NCBI RefSeq assembly: GCF_035916875.1
Contig: NZ_JAXUHN010000058.1
Span: 1-56,395, forward strand
Length of the DNA: 56,395 bases
From: Methylomicrobium sp035916875
GTDB taxonomy: Bacteria; Pseudomonadota; Gammaproteobacteria; Methylococcales; Methylomonadaceae
Direction: 5' to 3'
Shown: piece after piece, positions 24,655 through 32,948 of the stretch
How positions within the stretch are numbered: the first letter of the stretch is position 1
Layout: each line of letters starts with the position of its first letter
The notes under the pieces: model-generated
What the model was told of the DNA's origin: nothing
Databases searched by the model: none
The model's input: only the letters and a program-made list of their open reading frames with translations
Program-made: the position numbers and the translations under genes

Positions 24655-25344
24655 TCAGCGTTCCGATTCTTTCTTCGCGACCTTGTTGCGCAAGTAAACC
24701 GGTTGCGCGTCCTCGACATCGACCGCCAAGCCCAGCGCGAATCCGTGCGCGCCTAGGCGGGCGATCGCGCCGGCGCGCGGCAGATTATCCGTCTCGATCA
24801 GGCCGACCCGCCCGGCCAACCGTTGCAGCAGCGCCTCCCGATACACGCCCCAGCCGGTGCCGATGCCGGCGCCGGTCAGGTCGGGAAATACGATCTCACT
24901 GGCCGGCGTGACTTTTTCCTCGCCGAGCAATTCGGCAATCCCGGTCTCTCTCTGTCGATACACCGCGAAATAGATTTCGCCCATCCGCGCATCCATCGCG
25001 GTGAAGACCGTATCGCAGCCATCGGTGTTTCTGTCGAAAAACTCCTGCGCGACCGCCGCCAGCGTCGACACCGGCACGACCGGCAGATCGCCGCCCAGTG
25101 CAATGCCGTGAATCACGCCGGTCGCGATCCTGACGCCGGTAAACGAACCGGGGCCGCGGCCGAACGCGAGCGCATCGAGCGCAGAAAGCGTCAAGCCCGC
25201 CTCGCTCATAAGGCCGTCTATCATCGGCAGAATCAATTGCGCATGGTCTCTTTGCGACACCTGATAGCGCTCGAGCACTTCACCATCCAGGTACAGCGCG
25301 GCCGAGCACGCTTCGGTTGCGGTCTCCACCGCGAGTAATTTCAT
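24655..25344 (-). CDS. tsaB: tRNA threonylcarbamoyladenosine biosynthesis protein TsaB
   Basis: A 229-residue TsaB (YeaZ) with an ASKHA fold: MKLLAVETATEACSAAL (phosphate-loop strand), QRDHAQLILPMIDGLM, FGRGPGSFTGVRIATGV and VFTAMDARMGEIYF. TsaB is the non-catalytic partner of TsaD; with TsaE they attach threonylcarbamoyl to A37 of ANN-decoding tRNAs. A CAGGA ribosome site precedes the ATG. It sits 70 bp downstream of the redox operon and 83 bp upstream of yciO, all on the minus strand. Confidence 0.93.
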   Translation of the reverse strand: MKLLAVETATEACSAALYLDGEVLERYQVSQRDHAQLILPMIDGLMSEAGLTLSALDALAFGRGPGSFTGVRIATGVIHGIALGGDLPVVPVSTLAAVAQEFFDRNTDGCDTVFTAMDARMGEIYFAVYRQRETGIAELLGEEKVTPASEIVFPDLTGAGIGTGWGVYREALLQRLAGRVGLIETDNLPRAGAIARLGAHGFALGLAVDVEDAQPVYLRNKVAKKESER

Positions 25345-25414
25345 TCGCTATCCTGTTTTTTAACCTAATGGTTGATGAAGCGCTCGGTCATTCATTTTCA
25401 AATGGCCGCGCCGC

Positions 25415-27100
25415 TTAAATATCCAATTCCAAATCCGAGCGGGCCGTCGTACAGCAGCTATAAACAAAGCCCGCTTTACGGGCTTTTTCATCAATCTCAC
25501 AGGCAGGACTGACATGCACCTGCCCTCGGCATTTCATCTCGCATTCGCCGCAACCACCGACGCGGCAACTGTAATCCACTTCGATGCCATGCGCCTCGGC
25601 CAACTCCAGCAGGGTCACCTGCTCATCGGTATCGACAATTTTACCCGATTTGGTAAATTTCACTTTATGCAGCGGCCCTTTTAACTGCAAGGACCTGGCC
25701 GCACCGTTGGACGTTTGCGCAGAACGGCCCGCGCCATAGCTCTCGGTATGATAACGGGACATATCGTAGCCCAGATCGCGCAGAATCTCGTTAATATTTT
25801 CAGCGAAAGGCTCAGGGCCACATAAAAACACGTCGCGATCGAGAATGTCGGGCACGAGCATCGCCAGCATGTGTCGATTGATGCGCCCGGTGAAGCCCGT
25901 CCAGGAATCCGTTCCCTTCCATCCCGATGTCACGGTAATCGCCGTTTGGAAACCTCTACACCGGGCCGAGAGCATTTCGAACTCCTTGCGAAAAATGATA
26001 TCCGGCGGCGATTTAAACGAGGCCAATAATTTGACATCCACATCCGAAGCCGTGTCGGCAATCCACCGGCACATCGACAGGATCGGCGTGATACCGCTGC
26101 CGGCGCCGATAAACAACATTTTCGGCGAGGGGTAATTAAAACAGGTAAAACGCCCCATCGGCCCTTTCACGATCAATTCGTCGCCCAGTTTGACATGATC
26201 GCAAAACCAGTTCGAAACCAGTCCGCCGGGCACCCTTTTGATCGTCACTTCCAGCAGATGCGGCCTGGAAGGACTGGACGACATACTGTAAGAACGCCTG
26301 ACCTCCTGGCCGTTTATATCAAGAATGAAGGTAATGAACTGTCCCGGCTTATAAGAGAAAAGTAAGGGTTGCACGCCGGACATGCGAAAGGTTTTGCAAT
26401 CATGCGTTTCTTCAATGATATCGACAATCTTTAACTGGGTAATGCCTTCGCTCCATATTTTTAAATACCCCCGGTCTTCGATCAGATTGATCAGCAGCGG
26501 ACTTGGCGGTGGCGGTGGCGCTTTGTAAAAAAAGTCAGGAACAGCATCCTTCGCATAGGTTTCGAGGCCCTCTTCGGCCGCATCCGCGGGAGCCTCTACA
26601 TCGGCAATCGAAAATTCCAGCCGGTAATCGGGCAAATCGACTTGTATGCCGTCGTGCAGCAAAATCTGTTTTTTTAAGGGCAATTTTTTCCGGTTAACGA
26701 GAGTGCCATTCTCTTCATCCAGGCTTTCAAGATAGAGCCCGCCATGATGATTGAATATCACTGCATGGAACATCGCCATTTTGTTCGATTCAAGCTGCAA
26801 ATCGGCATCCGGATGACGTCCTATGATGGTTTCCTTTGCTAGATTTTGCGTCGAAATTTCATAGACCACCATACCCGCTTTCAAGACCCGCATATGATCG
26901 CCCAGTCCCTGATTCGGGTTAACTCCGGCAAACAGCTGATTCAGCCACAAGGCGCCCGCATCGCCGATTTTCTGGCGGTGCGCTTTGGCTAGATCGTTTT
27001 TTGTACGGCGCAACGGTTGCGCATGCTTGTGACCGGAAAAAAAGGCTTTTTGCCAAAAAAAATTGTCGTCAGCTTCAAGGCCGTTTTGCTTGCTCACCAT
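25415..27100 (-). CDS. FHA domain - flavin reductase - [2Fe-2S] ferredoxin fusion
   Basis: A 561-residue cytoplasmic fusion. Residues 1-65 are unassigned. An FHA domain (about 70-165) keeps IIGRHPDADLQL and ENGTLVNRKKL, but the usual S-R-x-H phosphothreonine motif reads MAMFHA, so phosphopeptide binding may be weak or lost. A Pro-rich linker (APPPPPSP) leads to a ferredoxin-reductase module: FAD motif RRSYSMSS, GAGSGITPILSMC for NAD(P)H, and FLCGPEPF. The C-terminal ferredoxin has CRVGGCGEC plus a distal Cys in VYSCC (CX4CX2C...C). The start is ATG 27100 with an AGGGGGG ribosome site; an upstream extension would overlap the preceding gene. It probably moves electrons from NAD(P)H to a partner, plausibly the globin two genes upstream. 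Confidence 0.88.
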   Translation of the reverse strand: MVSKQNGLEADDNFFWQKAFFSGHKHAQPLRRTKNDLAKAHRQKIGDAGALWLNQLFAGVNPNQGLGDHMRVLKAGMVVYEISTQNLAKETIIGRHPDADLQLESNKMAMFHAVIFNHHGGLYLESLDEENGTLVNRKKLPLKKQILLHDGIQVDLPDYRLEFSIADVEAPADAAEEGLETYAKDAVPDFFYKAPPPPPSPLLINLIEDRGYLKIWSEGITQLKIVDIIEETHDCKTFRMSGVQPLLFSYKPGQFITFILDINGQEVRRSYSMSSSPSRPHLLEVTIKRVPGGLVSNWFCDHVKLGDELIVKGPMGRFTCFNYPSPKMLFIGAGSGITPILSMCRWIADTASDVDVKLLASFKSPPDIIFRKEFEMLSARCRGFQTAITVTSGWKGTDSWTGFTGRINRHMLAMLVPDILDRDVFLCGPEPFAENINEILRDLGYDMSRYHTESYGAGRSAQTSNGAARSLQLKGPLHKVKFTKSGKIVDTDEQVTLLELAEAHGIEVDYSCRVGGCGECEMKCRGQVHVSPACEIDEKARKAGFVYSCCTTARSDLELDI

Positions 27101-27126
27101 GATCCCCCCTTGCACTTCATGCGATG

Positions 27127-28106
27127 TCAGATTGAGGTCACTTCCAGAAAAATACCCTTCATCGTTGCGCCTGCCAAATAGGCGTAGCGCTGGACCGTGT
27201 GTATTTGATTTCTCTTTCCGCACAGAAATACTCTCCACCCTGTCAGATCGGGAAGTCTGTTGGCTATGATTTGATCAACCTCGCCGAGATACCCTCCTTC
27301 CGGCACAATTCCCTGCTGCACACAAGGGACATAATGAAAATTAGGAAAATATTCGCCAATTTCCCGCAGCTCCGCTTTGTAATACAAATGATCGTCAAAA
27401 TCGACGCTATGAAACAAATAGACCGCTCCTGTATGGCCGGACTCAAAAATATCCTGCACAATGCCGATCAGAGCGGTCAAACCACAGTGCCAGCCGACCA
27501 GCAGCAGGGGCTGCGCAGGATGTCCCGGAAGATAAAACATTTCTCCGCTGACACCGCAAACATGCAACTTGTCGCCAATTTTCAAACTGCTATGCATCCA
27601 CTCCGAAAAAGCGCCGCCTTTGAGCCGCTCGACATGCACATCCATTTTTCCGAGAGTACTGGCGCTGGTCGGCGAGGCAATCGAAAATTTTTTGCCGATG
27701 TGTTCATAATTCAATAACAGCGTGGACTGCCCGCCATGGAAATCTACGGGGGTCTCTAGCTGCAATACTAATTCGATCATCGCATGATTCAGGCGATTGA
27801 TCTCGACGACCTTCGACACCACTTGTGTGGTTAATTTTTCCTGATTCAAAACGATCTCCATATCGCGCACAGGCACACAGGCGCAAGCCAGAAAATTGTT
27901 TTGCAACTGTAGGGTTTCTTTCAGATTAATCTGCGATTTTATCGGCGGGGAACAATTCAATGCTTGATCATACAGCTCATGCAGGTTTGCTTCATGCAGG
28001 AATATGGCACGGAAACCTTCTGCCGAATCAGCGCATCCAGCACGGTCTCCCCCACCATGCAGTCGTATGTTTTGCCATTCAGAAGCAAAGTTTTGACTTT
28101 ACTCAT
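27127..28106 (-). CDS. Ferredoxin - flavin reductase, ferredoxin domain split by a frameshift
   Basis: From ATG 28106 the frame encodes a [2Fe-2S] ferredoxin N-terminus with CMKQTCMSC (CX4CX2C) and stops at TGA about 27961. One base away a second frame continues without break: a short linker, LKETLQLQNNFLACACVPV (fourth ligand Cys), then a FAD/NAD(P)H reductase domain (KKFSIASPT, GWHCGLTALIGI, FLCGKRNQ) to the stop at 27127. Joining the frames by adding one base at about 27962-27966 gives a single protein of about 325 residues. Whether this is a real mutation, a sequencing error or programmed frameshifting cannot be told from one sequence. The second frame alone could start at TTG 27960. It lies 42 bp after the PPOX-globin gene and 26 bp before the FHA fusion. 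Confidence 0.8.
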
Positions 28107-28148
28107 ACGCTCACCCTTGTCTCTATTGGGGGAATCATGATTTAGAGG

Positions 28149-29387
28149 CTAGCGGTTCAACACGTCATCGCGGGTGCTTTCGAGAATCGCCATCATTTCC
28201 TCGATCTGGTCAGGCGGAACATTTAATTCGCTCACCGTTTCTTTAAAAATTTCGCATACCCGATTGAAATGTTGATCCGACAGGCCATATTTTTCCTTCA
28301 GCTGTTTATGGCCTTCTCTTAAATCCAGCGCACTGTATTGGTAAGGCCCGCCGAAAGCCATGCTCAGAAAAGATTTCTGTTTCAAACGCTGTCTTTCCAT
28401 ATCGATATCTTCAAAAAAATGACCCACCAGTTCATCCTGGAGCACTTTCCGGTAAAAGGCATCGGTAACGACTTCCATCACTTTATCGCCGCCAATGCGC
28501 TTATATAGCGGGATATTCATCAACTCGAAATAGTCGCCGCCCTTTGCCACCACATTATCGGTCCCCCAATCGATTTTTTTATCCAGCTTTTTCATCAATG
28601 GGATATGCTTGGAGCACTGGATATAAGCTTCCTCAACTTCGATCATGACCCAGCGCTCCGGGCATTTCTTGCCTTCCTGATGAATCTCTTCAATCACATC
28701 TTCGGGCAGTTTATCCTTGAATTGCAGCAACTCGTCGTTGGCAACCACTTTGACTTTGCCGTTGACATGAAGCCCTACGGTATCACGAGTGAAATCGATC
28801 ATCAGCAAGGCGACATGAGGATTTTCGAGCACGTTACCGGTGTTGGCGAACACGCCGTTACCGCGATATTCGGGATAGATAAGATATTTGTCGCTCAACA
28901 CCCGGATAAAACCGGGGTTGCCGAATTTGGAGGTGCAGTCGCACTCACCGTTACGGTCGGCTGACGCGATGAACAAAAACTCCTGGCGTTTAATGAACTC
29001 CTGCATTTTCGGAGCCAGAAAATCCAGCACTTGTTTATTATAGAAATTGTTGGCTCGATCCCGCGTCTCCCATTTATCCTGGAGCAGATGTCCGGAATCA
29101 CAACCCGGTAAAATATTCGGCTTTTTCTGATTAATGTGCCAGTCGGCTTCGGCATTCATATTGGTAACCAAGTCAGGCTGGACAGTGCCTAACGCTGCCG
29201 AAGCCTCCGTTTTGGACCGGTCTCGAAGAAAAGCAAATTTTTTGGTCGTTTCCGCGGAAGCCCGATGCTCATCCCGAGCTTCTGCCGGCTTCTTCGCTTG
29301 CTGAATAGCTGGCGCCTCTTTTTGTTGCGCCGACTCTTTGCCGGATTGCTTGCTGCTTTTTTTTTTAAAACTGAATCTGCCCATCAT
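28149..29387 (-). CDS. PPOX-like flavin-binding domain fused to group-1 truncated hemoglobin
   Basis: A 412-residue protein. An N-terminal Lys/Gln/Ala-rich tail (1-80) is followed by a pyridoxamine-phosphate-oxidase-like split-barrel domain (about 140-280: FLFIASADRNGECDCTSKFG, GNGVFANTGNVLENPHVALL) that should bind FMN or a related cofactor. A C-terminal truncated globin (about 292-412) carries IGGDKVMEVVTDAFY (B10 Tyr), FGGPYQY, and LREGHKQL with the proximal His. Group-1 trHbs commonly dioxygenate NO or bind O2. The start at 29387 has GGAGGAGGGT directly upstream; the frame is open to 29564 but lacks a start context there. It is the first gene of a three-gene redox operon. Confidence 0.88.
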   Translation of the reverse strand: MMGRFSFKKKSSKQSGKESAQQKEAPAIQQAKKPAEARDEHRASAETTKKFAFLRDRSKTEASAALGTVQPDLVTNMNAEADWHINQKKPNILPGCDSGHLLQDKWETRDRANNFYNKQVLDFLAPKMQEFIKRQEFLFIASADRNGECDCTSKFGNPGFIRVLSDKYLIYPEYRGNGVFANTGNVLENPHVALLMIDFTRDTVGLHVNGKVKVVANDELLQFKDKLPEDVIEEIHQEGKKCPERWVMIEVEEAYIQCSKHIPLMKKLDKKIDWGTDNVVAKGGDYFELMNIPLYKRIGGDKVMEVVTDAFYRKVLQDELVGHFFEDIDMERQRLKQKSFLSMAFGGPYQYSALDLREGHKQLKEKYGLSDQHFNRVCEIFKETVSELNVPPDQIEEMMAILESTRDDVLNR

Positions 29388-29499
29388 ACCCTCCTCCCCA
29401 CCCAAGATTAAGTGGTTAATTATCATGGGGTTGCCAACGACAGACCTAAACGACACTTTATCTGAAAAGATGCCGGGCAACACAATTTTCTTATTATAT

Positions 29500-29517
29500 T
29501 TGTGGTAATTATAACAA
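29500..29517. promoter_or_regulatory. Palindromic operator candidate overlapping a TATAAT box
   Basis: TTGTnnTAATTAnnACAA is an 18-bp palindrome with only two mismatching positions per side. On the minus strand it contains TATAAT (29508-29513), a perfect -10 hexamer, about 115 bases before the PPOX-globin start. No clear -35 is visible. A repressor or FNR/Crp-like activator could act here. The rest of 29388-29716 contains no gene. Confidence 0.4.
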
Positions 29518-29716
29518 AAGCCCACTCCGGAACAGTACCACAACCTAAACCGAAGAGATACCAACTGAGCTTACGAGCTACCCTCACAAAAAGCAAGCCC
29601 TAAATATGGCATGCCAAAAATCTCTGGAGCAAAAGGAACGCCAATGAACGTTATTGTGCAGATTGCATTAATAGACGCATCATTGACGAAGATTGTAAAT
29701 TAAGCCGAGACCCAGC

Positions 29717-30397
29717 TTATGCTTCGTTTTTCTTCGCCTTATTTTTTTTGATGCGGAGTAAAAATGGCGCCAGCGTACCGATCAGAATACTGAACAGCGC
29801 CATGCCGATATGTTGCCGGTTCCAATTGACCGGATATACATCGGCCTTGGCCGGCTCGGTCAAACCGGGAATACTCGGCAAATCGCCGTCGCCCCCGTCG
29901 ACCTTCAATTGCGCCTTCATACCTTTTTCCTGGTGCTGCGGCAGCTCGCAGTGCACCAGATAGGTCTTTTTCCGGCTCGGCAGGATCAAGGAGGCCTTCA
30001 ATTGTCCGTGCCCGAACAACTCCAGATGCAGCATACCTTCGGGATAGAGGTAACCGGGCAAACCGTGGATCATCATCTGATGCCGAACATGGTCATCGTT
30101 GATGAAGGTGATGTTGATCTTCGCGCAGGGCTTGACGTTCCATTCCTGCTGGTCGTAGGCAAACATCTTGCCGGGAAACTTTTTCGCGTGCTCGTGGCCG
30201 GCGCGAATCGTCAGTTCGACAGTTTCTGAAATTTGCGGGCAGTCGCGTGGCAACCGGTCCGGATTCGCGTTCATGATCATGCCGGTTTCGTCCATCATCA
30301 TGCCCTGATGATGCATCATTTCTGCGCGAGCCGACGGCAGCAAGCCGCCGATCAGAAGCAGGCCGGCGGCGACGGTGGTGTTCCTCGCGTTCATCAT
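29717..30397 (-). CDS. Membrane-anchored cupredoxin-domain copper protein
   Basis: A 226-residue precursor. It has a signal peptide (LLLIGGLLPSARA), a Met/His-rich N-terminus (EMMHHQGMMMDETGMIM) suited to Cu(I) capture, a cupredoxin domain (about 60-170) with the type-1 copper pattern DDHVRHQM ... HCELPQHQEKGM, and a C-terminal TM (IGMALFSILIGTLAPFLL) with a Lys-rich cytoplasmic end. Its ATG overlaps the stop of the multicopper oxidase gene (ATGATGA), so the two are coupled. It probably passes electrons or copper to that oxidase in the periplasm. Confidence 0.82.
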   Translation of the reverse strand: MMNARNTTVAAGLLLIGGLLPSARAEMMHHQGMMMDETGMIMNANPDRLPRDCPQISETVELTIRAGHEHAKKFPGKMFAYDQQEWNVKPCAKINITFINDDHVRHQMMIHGLPGYLYPEGMLHLELFGHGQLKASLILPSRKKTYLVHCELPQHQEKGMKAQLKVDGGDGDLPSIPGLTEPAKADVYPVNWNRQHIGMALFSILIGTLAPFLLRIKKNKAKKNEA

Positions 30398-32052
30398 TGA
30401 CGACTCCTGTAGCCGGTAAAAATCAGATAAACGAGAAGTCCGAGCGCAGCGCCGCACGCTAGGCCGAACGCGACCAGCTTCAAAACGTTCGGCTCGATCC
30501 GGCCCGGCTCGCCGAGCATTTCGGTAAAATCGCCCACTGCCCAGGGCGGCTGATTTTTTGCATAATAATTTTTATCGAACGCGACATCGAGCATTTCGCC
30601 ATGCATCTTCGGCATGCCTTGCGCATCCAGGTAAGCCTGATATCCGATCAGCGAGATATTGCCGCCCGGCTCCATGCCGTCGGTCGTCTCGCCGTTCGAG
30701 GCATGATCATGGAACATCCACACACCCGGCCCGTAACTGTGCAGACCGTCGTTGACCGTTTTTAGATCGACATCGAGCCGCTGCGCAGGGGCGATGTCGA
30801 GCACGTCGCGCGTCTCCCTGACCGCCTCGGGCCGCTCGACGCCGTCGGTCGCGGTCACGGTCACCTTATGGCCGTGGATATGCAGCGCCATCGGCGAACG
30901 CTGCGCATTCGCGATGCGCAACTTGATGTTTTCGTTTTCGCCGGCAGCGATCAAACCGTCCCGCACCGTGTAAGGGAAGGAATGGCCGTTTAAGAGGAAA
31001 TAATTTTCATGCGACTCGGTGATGTTGTACTCGCGGCTCATCCGTTTCACGATCAGGCGGGTGTCGTTCGCATTCTGAATCACCGCGGACAATTTCTTGT
31101 CGAGGGATTGATAGAGCAAGTCAAACTCGCGGCTGTAGTCTTCCTTGACCTTGACCGAGGGATGCCGCACCTGGCCGGCGCCGATGTTGAAAGTCTGTAC
31201 CCAGTTGTTCGGCTTGTTTTCCTCGACCACGAAGATGCCGCTGAGCCCCATCATCATGTGCTGCGCGGTTTGCACATGGCAATGATAGAGCATCGTGCCG
31301 GTATGCCGGGGTTTCATCTCATAGGTATGACTGGAACCCGGAAACACCGCATGCTCCTCCATGCCGTCGTTGTCCTCGCCCGCCGCGGTCATGAACGGAT
31401 GATCGACGCCGTGCAGATGGATCGTATGCGGCAAATAATGGATGTTTTCGAGCGTGAGTTTGACCGTATCGCCCTGCTCTACCCTGATCGTCGGCGACGG
31501 CGCGCGCAAGATCGGATTGGCCTGCATCGTAAAAAAGTTCTTCAGCGCCATGCCTTGCGATTTCGGCGCGAACACCCAAAGCCCCGGCTTGATGCCCGGC
31601 GCAATGTCAAAGGTATTGATCAGGAATTCGCCGTCCGGGCTTGCGCCGTTCAATTCGACCACTTCGAGCTTGATTTCGATCACGTCCGGGTCGCCGTCGC
31701 CGTCGAGGTCGTCTTTTTTGACGACCGCATCCTGCGCCATGCGCGTCTGCATCAGGGTCGCCATCGAGATGTTGTTGGTGCCCTTGACCGCCGCGGCGAT
31801 GTCATACGGATTGTCCGGATCGCAGGACAGCGCCTCGTCGATGCTGACGCCGTCGATCGTTTGCGCCTTGCGCCATTCGGGATGCTCGTCCGGACAAGGC
31901 TTTTCGGTGCCGCCGGTTTCCGCCGTGCGGGTGTAAACGGTCGCAGGCGACAGCGCGCCGCCTTTTTCCAGCACCGATGGGACCAGCCACCAGGCCGCGC
32001 CTGCCAAGATTGCGGCGAGCGATATCAATAAGTAACGTTTTTTTGGGGACAT
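30394..32052 (-). CDS. Membrane-anchored multicopper oxidase
   Basis: A 552-residue protein with an N-terminal signal anchor (YLLISLAAILAGAAWWLVP) and a C-terminal TM (LVAFGLACGAALGLLVYLIF). Copper motifs include HTIHLHGVDH, YHCHVQTAQHMMMG (HCHxxxHxxxxM, type-1 plus trinuclear ligands), ALHIHGH and VWMFHDH, enough for type 1, 2 and 3 sites. An EF-hand-like Asp loop (DDLDGDGDPDVIEI, about 113) could bind calcium. Order and spacing differ from CueO/CopA, so the subfamily is uncertain. Multicopper oxidases couple four one-electron oxidations to O2 reduction; Cu(I) or another small reductant in the periplasm is a likely substrate. The overlapping downstream cupredoxin is a likely partner. Confidence 0.87.
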   Translation of the reverse strand: MSPKKRYLLISLAAILAGAAWWLVPSVLEKGGALSPATVYTRTAETGGTEKPCPDEHPEWRKAQTIDGVSIDEALSCDPDNPYDIAAAVKGTNNISMATLMQTRMAQDAVVKKDDLDGDGDPDVIEIKLEVVELNGASPDGEFLINTFDIAPGIKPGLWVFAPKSQGMALKNFFTMQANPILRAPSPTIRVEQGDTVKLTLENIHYLPHTIHLHGVDHPFMTAAGEDNDGMEEHAVFPGSSHTYEMKPRHTGTMLYHCHVQTAQHMMMGLSGIFVVEENKPNNWVQTFNIGAGQVRHPSVKVKEDYSREFDLLYQSLDKKLSAVIQNANDTRLIVKRMSREYNITESHENYFLLNGHSFPYTVRDGLIAAGENENIKLRIANAQRSPMALHIHGHKVTVTATDGVERPEAVRETRDVLDIAPAQRLDVDLKTVNDGLHSYGPGVWMFHDHASNGETTDGMEPGGNISLIGYQAYLDAQGMPKMHGEMLDVAFDKNYYAKNQPPWAVGDFTEMLGEPGRIEPNVLKLVAFGLACGAALGLLVYLIFTGYRSRQ

Positions 32053-32195
32053 GCCGTGCTAAATCTTCAAAAAGTAGGGTTATTGTAAAGTCCCAACCAG
32101 GGAAAATAAACTCGCGCAAGATATGAGCCGGTTTAACGCCGCGCTTACCGGTGCGCCCGATTGTGTTAACCTACCCGCAAAAAACGGTCAGGATT

Positions 32196-32585
32196 ATGAA
32201 ATTCGCGATACAAATCAACGCCGGCCCCTATGCCTCGAACGCCGGCCATAGCGCTTACCGCTTTATCGAGGCCGCGCTCGCTTTGGGCCACGAGGTGGTG
32301 CGGGTATTTTTTTATCATGACGGTATTTATCACGGTCTGAAATACGCGACGCCGCCCGACGATGAATTCAACTATACCTCCAGATGGAGCAGGCTGGCGG
32401 AGCGTCATCGCATCGATCTGGTGCTGTGCATTTCGGCCGCACAAAAACGCGGTCTCCTGTGCCTAGACGAAGCCGAGCGCCAAGGCAAACAGGATGACGA
32501 TCTGGCCGCGGGCTTCCGGATCGGGGGGCTCGGTCAACTGGTCGAAGCGACACTGCACGCCGACCGCTTCCTGGTCTTTGGTTGA
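32196..32585 (+). CDS. tusD: Sulfur relay protein TusD / DsrE
   Basis: A 129-residue DsrE-family protein resembling TusD: MKFAIQINAGPYASNAGHSAYRFIEAAL, GHEVVRVFFYHDGIYHGLKY, DLVLCISAAQKRGLL (the active Cys lies in LVLCISAA) and GLGQLVEATLHADRFLVF. TusBCD receives sulfane sulfur from TusA and passes it to TusE for 2-thiolation of tRNA wobble uridines; DsrEFH works likewise in sulfur oxidation. The ATG at 32196 has CAGGATT upstream. tusC follows after 6 bp. Confidence 0.88.
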   Translation: MKFAIQINAGPYASNAGHSAYRFIEAALALGHEVVRVFFYHDGIYHGLKYATPPDDEFNYTSRWSRLAERHRIDLVLCISAAQKRGLLCLDEAERQGKQDDDLAAGFRIGGLGQLVEATLHADRFLVFG

Positions 32586-32591
32586 AAGTCG

Positions 32592-32948
32592 ATGAAAAGC
32601 TATCTGTTTATCCTGCGTAAACCTGCGCACAGCGGCGCTTTCGTCCAGGAAATGCTCGATATTATTTTGACAACCGCAGCATTCGACCAGAAAACTTCAC
32701 TGTTGTTGCTCGACGATGCGGTATTCCAATTAAAAAACGGGCAGCAACCGGAACAATTCGACATGAAAGATACCGCATCGATCTATCACGCGCTGGAAAT
32801 TTATGACGTCAAGACTATCTATGCCGAAATCGAATCGCTCGAAGAACGCGGTTTAAAACCGGGCAACTTATGCCTGCCGGTTCAATCCGTTTACCGAAAA
32901 GACATCACGACCCTAATGCGTCGCCATGATGTGTTGTTTCCGGGGTAG
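32592..32948 (+). CDS. tusC: Sulfur relay protein TusC / DsrF
   Basis: A 118-residue DsrE/F-like protein: MKSYLFILRKPAHSGAFVQEMLDIILTTAAF, TSLLLLDDAVFQLKNGQQPEQ, IYAEIESLEERGL. It fits TusC/DsrF in length and in its position directly behind tusD. TusC is the structural middle subunit of the TusBCD hexamer and lacks a catalytic Cys. No tusB or tusE follows; the 22-codon open frame at 32951-33019 is not a convincing tusB. Confidence 0.82.
   Translation: MKSYLFILRKPAHSGAFVQEMLDIILTTAAFDQKTSLLLLDDAVFQLKNGQQPEQFDMKDTASIYHALEIYDVKTIYAEIESLEERGLKPGNLCLPVQSVYRKDITTLMRRHDVLFPG

Noticed and set aside
29467..29473. AAGATGC, an NsrR half-site, upstream of the globin operon
   Set aside because: Only a half-site; the matching arm is missing, so I do not call NsrR control.
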